64,000 nt of DNA from Gloeophyllum trabeum ATCC 11539 (taxonomy: Eukaryota > Basidiomycota > Agaricomycetes > Gloeophyllales > Gloeophyllaceae). Of the stretch, positions 37,860 to 50,165 are shown piece after piece (position 1 is the stretch's first letter; each line of letters opens with the position of its first letter). Where the stretch lies: NCBI RefSeq assembly GCF_000344685.1, contig NW_006920410.1, positions 736,717-800,716 of the forward strand, written 5' to 3'. Made by a program: the position numbers and the translations under genes. The notes below the pieces were generated by a model. That model was given only the letters and a program-made list of their open reading frames with translations, was not told the DNA's origin and made no database searches.

Positions 37860-39167
37860 CGTGGTGGTTGGTGACAGAGAGAATGCATAGGGTCCGGTAA
37901 ACCGTAAAGCGCGAACCCAGCAGAGCGGTATAGAAGTCGGAAACGGAGGAATGGTCCGCCTCCTGTTGCCTCTTACGTTCCGACGCCTCTGCGCTCGCCC
38001 AGCCACAAGCTCGGCGTCTCTTCGCACGTCATTCATTCGAATGCGTCCCGCATTTCCCCGCGTCACACTGTGCCTTTCCGGTCAGACCCATGCTCTCCCA
38101 CTGGTCGGGTACTCATTCACTCTGTAGCCCTAGCCCTACTACTAGTGAAGCGTTGAAGCTTTTCGACTTAGGATATACTTGCCTGATGTCAGTATCGCCG
38201 AGGCCGCCGACCGATCTCCATCCTTCCAACTTCAACCTTCAATACGGACTGTTCGGCATACATGTCATACAATCACGCTCGCTGCGTGTACTAGTACTGG
38301 CTTTCCTAGATATTCGGAAAACAGACGGAATTTCTGCTCGTTGTGGGCGACGGATCCTAGTCACTTCCAGAATCGGAACTCTCCCTCCGCCCGAGTTCAC
38401 GGGCGAAATGAAGTGTATAGCGAAAGTGACTGCTGCGGAGAGGCTCACATGTAACACTGCGTATAGCGCTGTAATCTTACGATGAGTGCGATGTGCAGTT
38501 ATATTTACGTGCACGAGCCGTTAGGGTCATACTAGTGACAGTTGATATTCATTGTCAGTATCTGACAACATCCAGTCGTTCTATTCAGAGCACGGCAATA
38601 TAATTATAGGACAGATTTGCTGAATGCACGCCAGTTGACAGGATAAGCTCTTAGCTCAGCAAAGTCGTCCTTTTGCTCACGCGAACGTCGTAAATACGAC
38701 AATTACATTCCACGGTACGAAAGTTCCCAGAAGAATTTGATAGAGCTCTCCGCTGCTCACATAACTCCCTCCCTAGTTCTAAGGCCGTTCATCTGCAGAC
38801 GCAAGCAAAGTACCCGAAGCCATCTCCGGGTTCAGCCTTGAGGGTAAACATCGGCCTTCTATAATAGCTATAGGTCTGAGCACTGATAGAATTGTCATCA
38901 AGATGCACTATACGGGACTGTCGAGTACTGCATAGGTGCTAAGAACATATATATCACCGCGATACATTCAGCTTCAGCTCTGAAGGGGTTGGGGCATGGT
39001 TCATCTGGATAGCACCCACTTGCCGCCCGGGCCTACTCAGTAAAGACTGTATTGCAATTCAGCCACGAAGAAAACCTTCGAGCCGCGGCGGATTTATTTT
39101 CAAGAAGAGCGTGATAATTTGAGAAACTGCCTCATCCTCCCCTCTCCAGCAGCAAACTCACTGGGAT
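37860..39167. other. intergenic, upstream of NRAMP
   Basis: NRAMP promoter side and 3' side of the RWD gene. No frame with recognisable content, no repeat of note. Confidence 0.5.
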
Positions 39168-40184
39168 TCATTTTGACATGGAAGCACCCGCGCCGACACT
39201 CCCGATGCCCGTCTCAAGTACGTACTTCTCTCTCCCCAGCCTTTTCATCTCCTGCACGACCTCGCCCACTTTCTCGAACTCAACCCACCGTTTCTCTTCC
39301 GGTTTAACAGGGGTATCCTCGGCCAGCAGCGGTTCAATAAAGCGCAATCGCAGTGCTAGCCACTGCATGGACTTCACATTACTTACGAACTCCTGGAGGT
39401 TCTCGCGCGGCCCTTCGGCATATATGACCCCTGGGTAGCCTAGTTTAGCGAAGCCTGCGAGGGAGAGAAGGGAGCTCCATTGCTGTAAGGACCGCCGCTT
39501 TTGAGGTGAGATCAGGTGGTGCGAAGTGAACAAGACATGGTATGTAGAGGGCGCGGTAGACCCGGACGCAGGGTTATTGTCGCCCGTAGGATGCCGAGGG
39601 TCGTCCGACGCTTCCGAAAGTATACCGGAGTCATGAGCATCGTGTAGCTCGGGCAGAAGATGAAGGCAGATGAGCACATGCAGTGGATATCTAAGTCACC
39701 GCCAACTGTTAGGCAGAGAGCAAGTTTATACATTGATTGTAGGTACGCAACATACTCACTGGGCCTCGCTGTCAATCACTTCTCGCCAACGTTCTTCAAC
39801 TATCTTCTGCCATTTCTCTTGCTCTTCTCTATTGACGTCTTCGCATTTAACCGAGATGACGGGGATGTTCTTTCCTTCATGGATACCATGGGGGTATTCT
39901 CTAGGTACATTAACCTCAAACCAGAGCCTTGCACTATCGACCTTCACCTGAAATCTCGCGTTTGAGAGCTCCTCTGGCCACTTTCCGGTAGGCACGGAGC
40001 AGGGATATTCCTCAAGCAGGGATGTCCACTTGTCGGCGTCTAGTACGAACGCGAGTAGTTCGTCGGGAAGAACGGAATATTTGATCAGGTTGATTTCTTC
40101 CAGTTGGCGGGTCAACACCTCTTTATCCGCATCCATATGATCAGACGGATCAGATGCAGCGAATGTAGCTTCGACGATAGTCAT
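39168..40184 (-). CDS. RWD domain protein with DUF1115 (RWDD2-like)
   Basis: The N-terminal RWD domain reads 'LTRQLEEINLIKYSVLPDEL' then 'FEVNVPREYPHGIHEGKNIPVISV', including the family's YP..P pattern. The C-terminal DUF1115 part has 'FTSHHLISPQKRRSLQQWSS', 'GFAKLGYPGVIYAEG' and 'WLALRLRFIE'. This domain order matches RWDD2A/B, whose biochemical role is unknown. One intron separates '..VIDSEAQ' from 'VLICLHLLPEL'. The start may be Met at 40184 (MTIVEATF) or upstream at 40301. It ends 'SVGAGASMSK'. Confidence 0.82.
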
Positions 40185-41076
40185 TGGTCGGGTCACAGGG
40201 CAAGCCTTATGACTGGGCGAGGAAAGTGCCAGAAATTTAATAGGAGTGGTTGAGGACACCTGGGAAGACAGTCTACTCAGAACAGCATCGATCCTCTGCA
40301 ACTATGGCACGAACCCTAGTCGCGATAGCCTCGAGGCAAGAACGCCGGGACCGACAGCACTTCGTTCTTATATATGTACTTCGCACTCCCCCGCAACACG
40401 CCTTGTATATCGTGAATCTCGTTTATACCCCGTCCCGGTATCGGGAAGGAAGATCTAAGTGCCTGGCTGAGATGGGATGAGGATCCACAACCAAGGTTAA
40501 TCAAAAGACGCGTCAGTCGAGATGAGGGTCCAAGGGCATCCAGATCAGATGTATACGTACCCTGGGCGGGGTAACTGCAGGGTATAACACGTTGTCAATG
40601 ATAACACGGGATGTCAGGCTGGCGTGGGCGGACTCGGACATCCGTCCCCAACAGAACCACGTGCTACTTACAGGACAATGCTGCGCATGCGAAGGTATAC
40701 GACTTTCATTGCAACTAGAGAAGGACATGCTATGTAACGAATGCAGAGACGGTACTGTAACTACTGCAAACGATAACAGGGAGGGGGGTCATTAGATGTG
40801 ATGACGGCCATGATCCATGCTGTTATCCGTTCGTGTCAGAGCAGCAACAAATAAATGGTCGAAGTGTGGAGGGAAGGTCGTAAGACGGTCGTAAGGGACT
40901 CGGAATTCAAGGTGACCTCCATCCCATGGCATTCTGGCAGTCAGGGCAGGCTGACGAGCGTAAGGTAATACCAAAAACCGGGGGTATAGCCAATAAGAAA
41001 GGTAAAAATACAGCAAACAACCAACAATCCTACAATACCTAGATCAATGACCTCTACGGAAAACGATTGTCTCCAG
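40185..41076. other. intergenic
   Basis: Upstream region of the RWD gene and 3' region of the next minus gene. A 67-codon plus frame at 40592-40795 contains a CxxC..CxxC pattern (CCAC, CNEC) but lacks other coding signs. Confidence 0.4.
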
Positions 41077-41883
41077 TCAGAAGCCGCCCAGACAGCCTTC
41101 CAGTGGAGGCTCCGCAAACGCACTGGTGGTGCGCTTCAACGAGGGTCTACACGGCCTTGCGGGGGTAGAATCTCGCTTCCTCCGATCCTCTTTAAGGATT
41201 GGTACTTTTTCCCTTGCGGGGGAAGTAGGAGGATGGGGCAGGAACGACAAGGCGGAGTTCATGTCCGCTTTCGAAGCGAACGCTGTGTTGAGCGGGCGTA
41301 TAGAAGGCGGGTGATAGTGAGCATTGGGGTGTTGGGGTTTGCGTGAGGATGATAGTGGTGGCGGCTGCAAATGAATATCGGGAGGTGTTGTGACGTCGGA
41401 CTCATCGGACTCAGAAGAGGAGATGTCCTGGACCAGCGGTGGCGGGAGGGGAATCGCGGCGGGGGGAAGGGGTATTGACTCGACGTCATAGTCAGCGTCG
41501 TCTCCGCCGATGTGACCAGCAGGTGGTTCCACCTCGCAAGCCTCGTATGCTCGAGGATTGAAGTAGCTCCCCTTGATGCTGACTGCCTTCTTGGTTCGTG
41601 ACCGTCCTCGGGGCCTCTCCGCACTGGAACCTGACGGTTCGCCATCGGCAGGAGCATAGACGTCCCTCTCCCCCCGCTCAGGTAACGCGCATACGTTGGG
41701 CGATACCACTATGGGCGCCCTATCGTAAGTCAGTGGCGAGAAGGCGGGATGTGTGGAAGTCATCGTCGGCGTAGGGGGGAAGTGGACTTTGGGGGAGAAT
41801 AGAGTTGGACATGTCGCAAAAGGAAGGGGGTTGGACGGGATGATGGAGGGCGGATCTCTTTTGAGGATAGGTCGTGGCGACAT
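41077..41883 (-). CDS. Pro/Ser-rich disordered protein, 268 aa
   Basis: Unbroken frame from 'MSPRPILKRDPP' to '..LEGCLGGF'. The composition is dominated by Pro, Ser and Thr, with runs such as 'PLPPAAIPLPPPLV' and an acidic Ser-rich patch (SSSESDESDVTTPP) that looks like a casein-kinase-2 target. Short conserved-looking islands are 'RPILKR', 'VHFPPTP', 'STHPAFSPLTYDRAPIVV', 'KGSYFNPRAYEA', and near the end another ILK/LKR pair (VPILKEDRRKRD, PSLKRTTSAF). No fold, signal peptide or membrane segment is evident. I cannot assign a function; it may be a regulatory or scaffold protein. Confidence 0.7.
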   Translation of the reverse strand: MSPRPILKRDPPSIIPSNPLPFATCPTLFSPKVHFPPTPTMTSTHPAFSPLTYDRAPIVVSPNVCALPERGERDVYAPADGEPSGSSAERPRGRSRTKKAVSIKGSYFNPRAYEACEVEPPAGHIGGDDADYDVESIPLPPAAIPLPPPLVQDISSSESDESDVTTPPDIHLQPPPLSSSRKPQHPNAHYHPPSIRPLNTAFASKADMNSALSFLPHPPTSPAREKVPILKEDRRKRDSTPARPCRPSLKRTTSAFAEPPLEGCLGGF

Positions 41884-42808
41884 GGTGGCTCAAGGATAGC
41901 GACACCTGTCCGATGGCTGACAGGTGGGTGCACGAACGGATAGAGCTGTAGCCTCCTACGAGCAGGCGATAGAGTAGCCGTGAGCTAGCAACACGGGGTA
42001 TGCGGCAGCTCAAAGAAAACTCTCTGCGGCTCGGGCAGCGGGCGGCTGCAAGTATATAACAGGCTGTAGGCGTCCAGGGAAAGCAACTCCGAACGTTGAC
42101 AAGATCGGATAGTGAGGACGCGATTCACCCCGAAAGCAGTTAAGACTCCACCCTAGGAGCACACGTTCAGAAGAGCCAAATCACAAAGATGGAGAGCACA
42201 CTAGAATTCTCTTCCTTGTGCTCATGATTGGGTTGCATCTCAGCGCCACGGAGGACCGCTTAGCAGCCTCATCTTCGGCTCCACGGCATCCAGGGATAAA
42301 CTCAGCCATCGATTGCCCACGAGACGCCTGCGAACGTCGTGTGCGACGACGGACAGTCAGTGGGGACCTGCGACGTGCTCAGAAACATCGCGGGGCGGAC
42401 AGGAACTCGCATCTAAGTCGCGAGTAACGTTTATATCGCGAACGACGGTCGGGACGTAACGCAGAGTGCTCATTACGCCGTATTGCGGGGTCTAGAACCC
42501 GACGCATATACGCTCGAAATAGACATTCATCTCCTCTATCGATAGCAGAGGAAGGCACTGTACGGGGCGCAATGTACGTACGAGCATACCTGATTATCAT
42601 GGGTCATGGCAGGCGTCAAGGGGTAGAAAACCTTAACGGATGGTTCGCCCGTGACAAATACCAAGATGAAGATGCAAATATGGCTAGTCATGAGTAGCCA
42701 ACGTATCCATAGGACGCAAGGAGTACAAAATGGATTGCGATGAACGTGTCCATGCATGAGAGGAAGTAGAGTGCCTAAACAACGGCCAAGGACCCACTGC
42801 ACGCATCA
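41884..42808. other. intergenic
   Basis: Promoter side of the disordered-protein gene and 3' side of the DUF726 gene; no gene recognised. Confidence 0.5.
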
Positions 42809-45800
42809 TCAACTCTGCCAAGGATTTGGATTGAAGCTCGTACTCTTCCAAGGATCCCGGTCCGCAAGGGGCGAAGAACCGGATGCGGTATACAGAGGGT
42901 CAACCATTATCGATCCGTCTGCACTCCCAAAAGAGAGTCCGGGGCTTGTTAACGACGTGGCGGAAGACGAAAACGGATTCTGTCGTTCGGTAGCGTACGG
43001 CAGCGTCCCGTTCCCCAAACTAGCTATCGATCCATTCGTTCCACCGAATGATAGCGAAACAGATGATGACATGGGATTTTGGGATTTCAACCCTGTCTGA
43101 CCGAAGGTACTAGCATGTGAGGCGTCGTTGGTAAATCCTCGGTAGCCGAAAATAGTGTCGGACGGTGGATTGGGCTCCGGATTCCAGATTGAGCCGTCAT
43201 CAGCACCGAAGGACAGTGTAGGCACCGTAGACGGTCTTGACGTAGGCGCGTCGTCCAGCCGCAGTGAACTCGAGGACGCTCCGAAGGCCTGCTGCATGTA
43301 AGGGGCCGAACGTTGGGATGATGTCACGTCGCCCTCTCCCTCGGATACATGTTGAGCATGATTAAGCGACAGGGATCGCTGGAACGTCGACGTCAGATCG
43401 CTTCGAGGAGCAGATTTCGGCGGAATAGGAGGGCCGCTCTCTTCACTCGACAGAGGTGGGGAAGGCAATTTCGTGACAGGCGTAGGAGTGGGTGACCGGG
43501 ATTCGTGCGGGGCAGGAAGAGGTGTGGACTCTGACCGTTGTGTAGGCGGAGGTATGAGAGGGGCTCGGAAGGGGTTGCGTTGCTGGACATGTACCTCTTC
43601 CGGCTTCAGCTCACTCTTGCCAATAACATCTTTGATGGCATCGAAGTTGAAGCCTGCGCGAGCTGGCGGAAGATTGGGCGCAGCTTGATTAGATGTAGAT
43701 TGGCCCTCGTCGACGCGGGAAGGGGCCTCCTTTTCAGTATACGGTGGAGGAGGTGACGTAGGCTTCTCTGGAACAGGCCCCTCCCGTGGTGGTAAGTCAT
43801 CGTCTGCACTTGTACGAGCCGTGTCTGTTGATCTCTTCTTCTGGAATGTACCGAATGAAGCAGCAGATGGGGGGCGCGAGACATGCTGCGTAGGAGAGGG
43901 CGGTTTCTTCTTGTTGCGCGAAAACCAGCCTCTCTTCTTCTTAGCAGCCTCATCTTCCTCCCGAATGACCACACGTTCACCTTCAAAATCGGGTTCCTGC
44001 AATACATGGCGTACTTAATCGGGGATCGTCGCAGAATGACTTAGATCACATACCTCAGGCTCATCGAAGTAGTCCGCAGACACAGGGAATCCCAGTTGGT
44101 CCAGGATAAGAGGCATAAATGCCCTGTAACTCATATGCCCCGCAATCTTGTCCGTAACATCGACGTTCTCCAGACCTGGCACGTTCATCACTGGTCGCAG
44201 TCCAGCAACCGTATTCAAACCTCCACTGGTCGCCCGAAATAGGTAATTCAGCACCCAGTCGTTCCGCGCATAGGCATTCACGAATCTCCCTGATACCACA
44301 GATCGTGCCTCTATCCACGTGCGAGTAGAAGCAGTCACTGTGGTTCCAAGCAGGAATACATCCTGAACAATGCCATACGCTTTGTGACGGGCGAGCTCGA
44401 GCAAGCAATAGAAGATCATACGGGCACCGAGAGAAAAGCCGATCAACGTTACGGGTCGAACGCCCAGATGCCTCTGCATTAATACGTCTGCCAGGACGCT
44501 GCCAGCGGCTTTAGCTCGGTCGAGAGCGTTGTTCCACGGGTTGTCTATTAAATAGCCTAACTTCGTAAGAACTAAAGATATAAGTAGCAGAGCACCGCCA
44601 GTCAGATGTTTGGAAGGGGAAAAGGCAGAGAGACGCACTAATGGGCCACTGTAACGCAGTCATCAACGTAGCCATGACCGTTGCCTGTAGAACTGTTTGG
44701 CCAATCTGTGACAGCACTTCTGAGGTAAGGATCTTCAGTGCACTACCAGTTTCCTGGATCATTTCAGGTTCCCAGAGCACGCTGAATACGTCTCCGACAA
44801 TAGGATCAAGGACACTGAACGGCAACCGGGGGTCGTCGAGCGGGCCAGTCATGAACCTGAGATCGTGCGGATTTCAGTAAACAAAGTTACGATCCTGATA
44901 GTCAGTTGAGCGTACCCAGGTACAGTCAATATACAATTAACCCTCTTGTTGTTATGCAATGGCAATAGTTCGAACGTGCGAACGTGCATAGTCCGTCTTG
45001 CCATACCTCTAGCAGCAATTCCACTTCCAGTCAAAACGCCGCCGGTTGTTATAACAGCAGCGCCGCCGGTGCCCGCTAAAAATCCAGTAGTCCCTGAAAT
45101 CCCGATAGTCGTGAAAGCGGCCCCAAGACCTGCCCCAATGACAGGGGCCAGTAAACCAGCCGAGAGACCGATGACTAGACCTCCGCCTGCGGGGCACTCG
45201 CGCCGTGTCAGAGTCCGATGTCTGGAGGGCGGTACCCGTACAGAAACAAAACATACCAAGGGTCGCAAGGCCCATCATCATATACCTCCTCTTCTTCGAA
45301 CTCTTCTGCCTGCCCTCGACAACATCTTTCTGCTCCAACTTCTCGACACCTTCTTGTATCTCGAGCGCCTCCGTTACTCGCTTCTCGAACTTGACCACAT
45401 CAAGCCAGCCGAGCCCAAGCTTCAGTGCCACCTGCTCGAGTAGCACACGTGAGCGCGCATCGTACACACTGTCAGCCACAATAATCAGGAACAAATCGCA
45501 TAAAACCGTCCATCGGATGTCCAGAGTCACATCCTTATCGGCTGCGGAGAGCTGCGTAGTGACACCTGCGAGCGGTGCAGTCGAAGTTTCCTCCAACACT
45601 CGGTGGGTTGTTTGAAAAGTCTTAACTGCAGCCGTACCAGGCGTAGTGGAGCCATCAGGGTTAGGAGTCGTGGGCTGAGACGGCGGCGCGTGGTCAGCTT
45701 CGGTAATATCGTCGTCCCCTGGATGTTCAGGTTCAGGCTCCGCTTGGCGATCCCGCTCCTCAGCCTGCCGCCGTGCCTCTGCAGGATCATACTCGGGATT

Positions 45801-46508
45801 TGCGACGGTATGTGTGGTCATCAGCGCAGGTACTAGGTCCTCTGGCATCACGCCATGCAAACCCAGACTATCGATCATCTTCTGTTCTGTTGAAGTTGGC
45901 GATTTAGCGCGCAAGCACCTAGCACCGAAAGAGAATGATCGTTATTCACCTTCCGTCTCGAGCTCCATATGATAATACAACCGACCCATAATTTTCAACG
46001 CCCAAAGCTCCATGCTCTGTACCGCGGGCTTGACCTCCTTCGTATTGATGCTCTTCAGCCGCTGCGCCATCTCCCGGGTTGTCAATGCGCACAAGCCGAC
46101 GTAGGCAATGCGTTGTGCCTCTGTGAGCAAGTTCTTCGTCGCCTGCATCTGGCTGAGGGGCGTCATGGCCTTGTCCTCATCGAACAAGTAGCGCGTGCGC
46201 AGGTGCACTTCATCACTCTCGTCCTCTTCATTGAGTCGTAGCCGTGTGTACTCGCTCTCATTCTGGTCGATCTTGGATCGCCACTCCTGCCCGCGGTCGT
46301 CTACGTCCAAAACATTCCCCGTTGCATTGCTAGCGCCTCCAGTCGGATTGGCTTTCTTTGCTGAAGGGACGTAATGGTATCTCTTCTGATCCTCCTCGTC
46401 TAGCCCGTCAGCGAACTCGTCAGACTCTCTGACAACAGGCATGTCCTGCCATCCTTCATCGTCGTCGTCGAACAAGTCAGGCTCAGGTTGGTGGGCCGCG
46501 ACAGGCAT
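42809..46508 (-). CDS. DUF726 family alpha/beta-hydrolase-fold membrane protein
   Basis: Large protein (about 1,150 residues) related to TMCO4 and yeast Mil1/Yfl034w. The N-terminus is acidic (LFDDDDEGWQDMP). A helical region follows, joined by a short intron to 'RAKSPTSTEQKMIDSLGL'. A Gly/Ala-rich hydrophobic block ('GGGLVIGLSAGLLAPVIGAG', then 'GGAAVITTGGVLTGSGIAARG') forms one or more membrane segments. The hydrolase part includes 'LIDNPWNNALDRAKAAGSVL' and the nucleophile-elbow motif 'TLIGFSLGARMIFY' with Ser. 'LLGTTVTASTRTWIEARSVV' and 'NAYARNDWVLNYLFRATSGG' are conserved family blocks. The C-terminal 400 residues are disordered and Ser/Pro-rich, with two NPF motifs (QRNPFRAP, RQNPFSSS). 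Yeast Mil1 binds clathrin adaptors; a trafficking role here is inference. Confidence 0.85.
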
Positions 46509-46933
46509 GGCGGGTCAAGGTCCAAGACAGGAACACATGTAAGTACTCGGACTCCGGTGAAGCACTCCAAGAGAGGGTGGCGTGAGTTACAGCCTCCAGG
46601 AACCTCTGCTCAGGCTGATGGCAAGGTAAACGTGAAGTAGCTACGGGCCACTGCGCTCCAGTTGCTTGGCTGATATTCCCAGGGGGCTCCAGGACGGCTA
46701 ACCTTAACCTTGCATAAAATCTCTACGTTTCACATCACTGTCGAACTAAGACTACACCACTGAGATGCACATATGAAGATTGCACTCCTTCGAAGGTGTC
46801 TATGAAGCCCAGCAGAGACCCAGAAGAAACAAGAAACACCACAAGCAAGCTATTCAATATAGCCGGACGTAGCGAGCATTAAGTGTACCAGTACCTCTAG
46901 GTATACAACGGAGCGAACTTCCTAGTTGTCACA
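46509..46933. other. intergenic between DUF726 gene and SRP14
   Basis: Promoter of the DUF726 gene and 3' region of SRP14; nothing else. Confidence 0.5.
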
Positions 46934-47627
46934 TCAGGGAACGACTTGAGTCTTGACTTTCGAACGGCCTTCTTCCCGCTCTTCTGCCTTTTTCCGTGCC
47001 TGTTCCTGCTTCATGGCGGCTTTTATTCGACGTTGCCTCTTCTTCCTGCCATTTCCCCTCTTCGGCCCTTCGATTGGGATCGGTTCGGCTAATCGTTGCT
47101 TCCGTTTCGCCAACTTGTCCGCTTTCTGCTTCTCGCGCTGCTTGTCTCGTTTCCGGAGTGTGGTCATAGATGACTTCAGCAAGGCACCATACGCAGAATG
47201 GAATTTGTCAAGTTGGCCGGGTCCCACCTGTGGACAACATATGTGTCGCAGAGCGAACGATCGACTGATGACATTCGAGAGCCATTGATGTGACACGAGA
47301 TGACTCACCCGAGTTGAGAATGTTTGATCACCATTTGTCACCCTAACCAGACAGGGATACTCTCTGTCATCTCCAACAGCCCCAGCCTCACCCATAGTCG
47401 CGTCCTCCCCATCATGTGTGACTATTGACTTGAGAACGTCAGTGATTTCCAGAGCCTATCCGCTCAAAGGCACGTACGCCGTTTATGCGTGAGCCATACA
47501 GATCCGGAGGTTTTGGTGGACTCGAACAACTCCGATAATCTGCTCAGGAACTATTATAGACAGAATGAGCATCCCAAAACCGCCACTCAGTTAACAAACG
47601 CACTGTATCGTGGTCCACCAGCTGCAT
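46934..47627 (-). CDS. SRP14: signal recognition particle subunit SRP14
   Basis: Alu-domain protein of the SRP that slows elongation during targeting. Exon 1 gives 'MQLVDHDT'. After a 53-base intron comes 'FLSRLSELFESTKTSGSVWL' and 'THKR', the strongly conserved SRP14 start. A third exon (acceptor CAATAG) gives 'THDGEDATMGEAGAVGDD' and 'EYPCLVRVTNGDQTFSTR', and a last exon 'VGPGQLDKFHSAYGALLKSS'. The C-terminal tail is very basic (RKRDKQREKQKADKLAKRKQ), suited to RNA binding. It is divergent from the siroheme gene at 47918. Confidence 0.92.
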
Positions 47628-47917
47628 GAGGATGGTGGCAGAGCTGGTGGCAAGTCAACTGTCCTGCACACGAGGAGCAAGGCGTTTGTGGTACTTTATT
47701 ACGTCAGCACAGTACTGCAGGGTCGCTTCGACTTCACTAGCGGGTCACAGTCGCGTTCCCAGGCCCGATTCCTCATTATCGCGAGTCTATGACTGATAAC
47801 ACAGAGAGGCCGACTCGAATAGTTGCTTCAAATTGCCTACTCGGCCTAAAAGATGACACAGACCACTCTTTATCCCCCTAACCTCACTCGCTGCGCCGTT
47901 CAGGACGGACGACCACC
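47628..47917. promoter_or_regulatory. shared divergent promoter region SRP14 / siroheme gene
   Basis: 290 bases between two divergent start codons must hold both promoters. No clear TATA box is seen. Confidence 0.4.
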
Positions 47918-49833
47918 ATGGTGTCATATAACTACCCAGCTCCGAAAGGCGGGGCGTCCCTCATGCTTTCATTTCGGCCCCAGACGGTTCTCATCCTGGG
48001 CTCGAATACCATCGCCGCCGCCCGTGCATTTGCTGCCCTGGAATCTGAAGCAGACGTCATCGTGCTATCAAAAGGAGGAGCGCAAGTGGCCTGCGAGGAA
48101 TTACAATACCGAGCGCAGGAGGGCGAGATTACACTCCTAGACTTGTCGACACTCCCGAGATCTTCGTCTAGCTCTGACGCAGCTGCCCTGGACGCCTACA
48201 TCACGAATTCTCGTCACCAAATCAGCTTGATCTGCGTTACTGACACTGTCCTTGGCTCTGATGAAAGCCTACGACGGAGTAAGGAGTCGGCGCAAGAAAT
48301 TTACGGCGTATGCCAGGCGCGTAATATCCCAGTCAATATTACCGACATGCCGGAGCTCTGCGACTTTTCTTTCGCGTCTACGCACCGGTTCAACGATCCA
48401 TGTACCAGCGAGCCGACACCGTTACAAATTGCCGTGACCACTAATGGTCAAGGATGCCGCCTGGCTGGGAGAATCCGCAGAGATATCGTTGCATCGCTGC
48501 CGAAAGGGGTTGGCTGTGCTGTCAAAAAAATGGGTCTCCTAAGAGGATTGGCTAAGGCATTGGACGTCCCTGCTGAGACGGAGGATGACGTCGAGCAGGA
48601 GCTGAACGAGGAAACAGTAATCTCTACGCCGAATCGACCCGTTCCGCAGAGGCAGACGAATACGGTGGAAAATGAGGCAGAGGCTGCTAGGCGCCGGATG
48701 AAGTGGGTAGCTCAAGTCAGCGAATACTGGCCTATAGATCGGCTCGCGAACATGACGGACGAAGACATGTCAACCTTGTTACACGGGGGTGAGGACATGA
48801 GGGTGCCGACTACTAGCGGCGTTTCCAATACCCCCCTTGCGGTGGGTAGCTCACGGTCCCGCCATGCCTTATGCATGTGTCCTCTTCCGACCGCTAGGAA
48901 AGGCCGGATCCTCCTTGTCGGCTCTGGCCCTGGCCACCCCTCACTCTTAACCGTCGCGACGCATGCAGCTCTGACGAAACATGCAGACTTAGTTCTGTCT
49001 GACAAGCTCGTCCCTGCTGCCGTGCTATCGCTCATCCCTATGCATGTTGAAGTGCGCATTGCTCGTAAGTTTCCTGGCAACGCGGAGGGGGCGCAGATCG
49101 AGATGATGGAAGCGGCTGTGGAGGCAGCAAAGCGTGGTTTGACTGTTGTCAGAGTAGGTTGCCATTCGTGCATCCTGGATGAAATCGCAGTGCTGACAAA
49201 GACGAATCTTTTCAGTTGAAGCAAGGAGATCCGACTGTGTACGGCCGTGCAGGCGAGGAAGTACTGTATTTCCGCGCACATGGATTTGAGCCGCTCGTTG
49301 TCCCAGGCGTTTCCTCCGCCCTGGCAGGCCCTACCCTCGCTGGTATCCCGGTCACTCAGCGCGGCGTCGCCGAGTCTTTCATCGTCTGCACTGGAGTTGG
49401 CCGGCAGGGGACGCAGGTCATGCTCCCCGGCTATGAGCGGGGACGGACGTTGCTCATACTGATGGGCGTCGCACGACTTCCCCAGGTGCTCAAGGCGCTC
49501 ACCAACGTCGAGGCGACCGATAGCAGGGAGGGGCCTGCTTACCCGCCATCCCTACCCATCGCGGTGATTGAGCGAGCGTCCATGCCTGATCAAAGGAGTA
49601 TATGCTCTACCTTGGACGGGATTGCTGCCGCTCTGGAGAGTGCTGGTGAGCAGCGACCTCCGGGCATGATTGTTGTCGGTTGGTCGGTTCTAGCTTTATG
49701 CGGTGAGGGTAATGTTGATGTCCTTGACCGGGGCGCGGCTTTGGACGATGAGACGAGGGTGAAGCGGTGGTTAGCAGGCAACTCCTGGCGGATCAGCGAG
49801 GGCTTAGACTCCGGATGGGAGGCATTGCTGTGA
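47918..49833 (+). CDS. MET1: uroporphyrinogen-III C-methyltransferase with MET8-like N-terminal domain
   Basis: Siroheme biosynthesis, cofactor of sulfite reductase. Two exons, 47918-49153 and 49216-49833, give 617 residues. The N-terminal part (about residues 20-250) resembles the Met8 precorrin-2 dehydrogenase/ferrochelatase: 'TVLILGSNTIAAARAFAALE', 'LICVTDTVLG', 'ARNIPVNITDMPELCDFSF' and 'PLQIAVTTNGQGCRLAGRIR'. The C-terminal SUMT domain has 'GRILLVGSGPGHPSLLTVAT', 'KHADLVLSDKLVP', then after the intron 'LKQGDPTVYGRAGEEVLYF', 'VVPGVSSALAGPTLAGIPV' and 'TQRGVAES'. It methylates uroporphyrinogen III with SAM. The usual Gly-rich NAD motif of Met8 (GxGxxA) is weak here (GSNTIA), so the oxidation step may be impaired or differ. 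Confidence 0.9.
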
Positions 49834-50165
49834 CCCTTTCTCGGATAGGCAAGAACTGCCGTACGCACTCTGGAGCGGCTGGGCGTCAATGCGTATAGTA
49901 CAATAACATACTTCGTCTGGTACGGTCGTGCAGTAGTCGCAACTAGAAGACAGGTTGTGCACGTCTCTGTCAAGTAAATACGAATTCACTGCGGTCGCCT
50001 TCTGATATTGCACGTCTGGAGAGGCCTCGCCACGGCCACTGGCAGGAGGCGGCCCTTGCCGGTTCATTCCGAGGCCTGAAATAGCAACCGCCATCGCCAA
50101 ACGTCCGCCTGAGCGCCTCCGCCAGATATTCGCTTTTCGTCACCGGCAGCAGCCTCTCTTTCTCC
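49834..50165. other. intergenic between siroheme gene and COX6
   Basis: Only COX6 upstream sequence; no gene. Confidence 0.5.

Noticed and set aside
40592..40795. Possible zinc-ribbon peptide with CxxC pairs
   Set aside because: Spacing fits no family I know, short, and no splice or promoter support.
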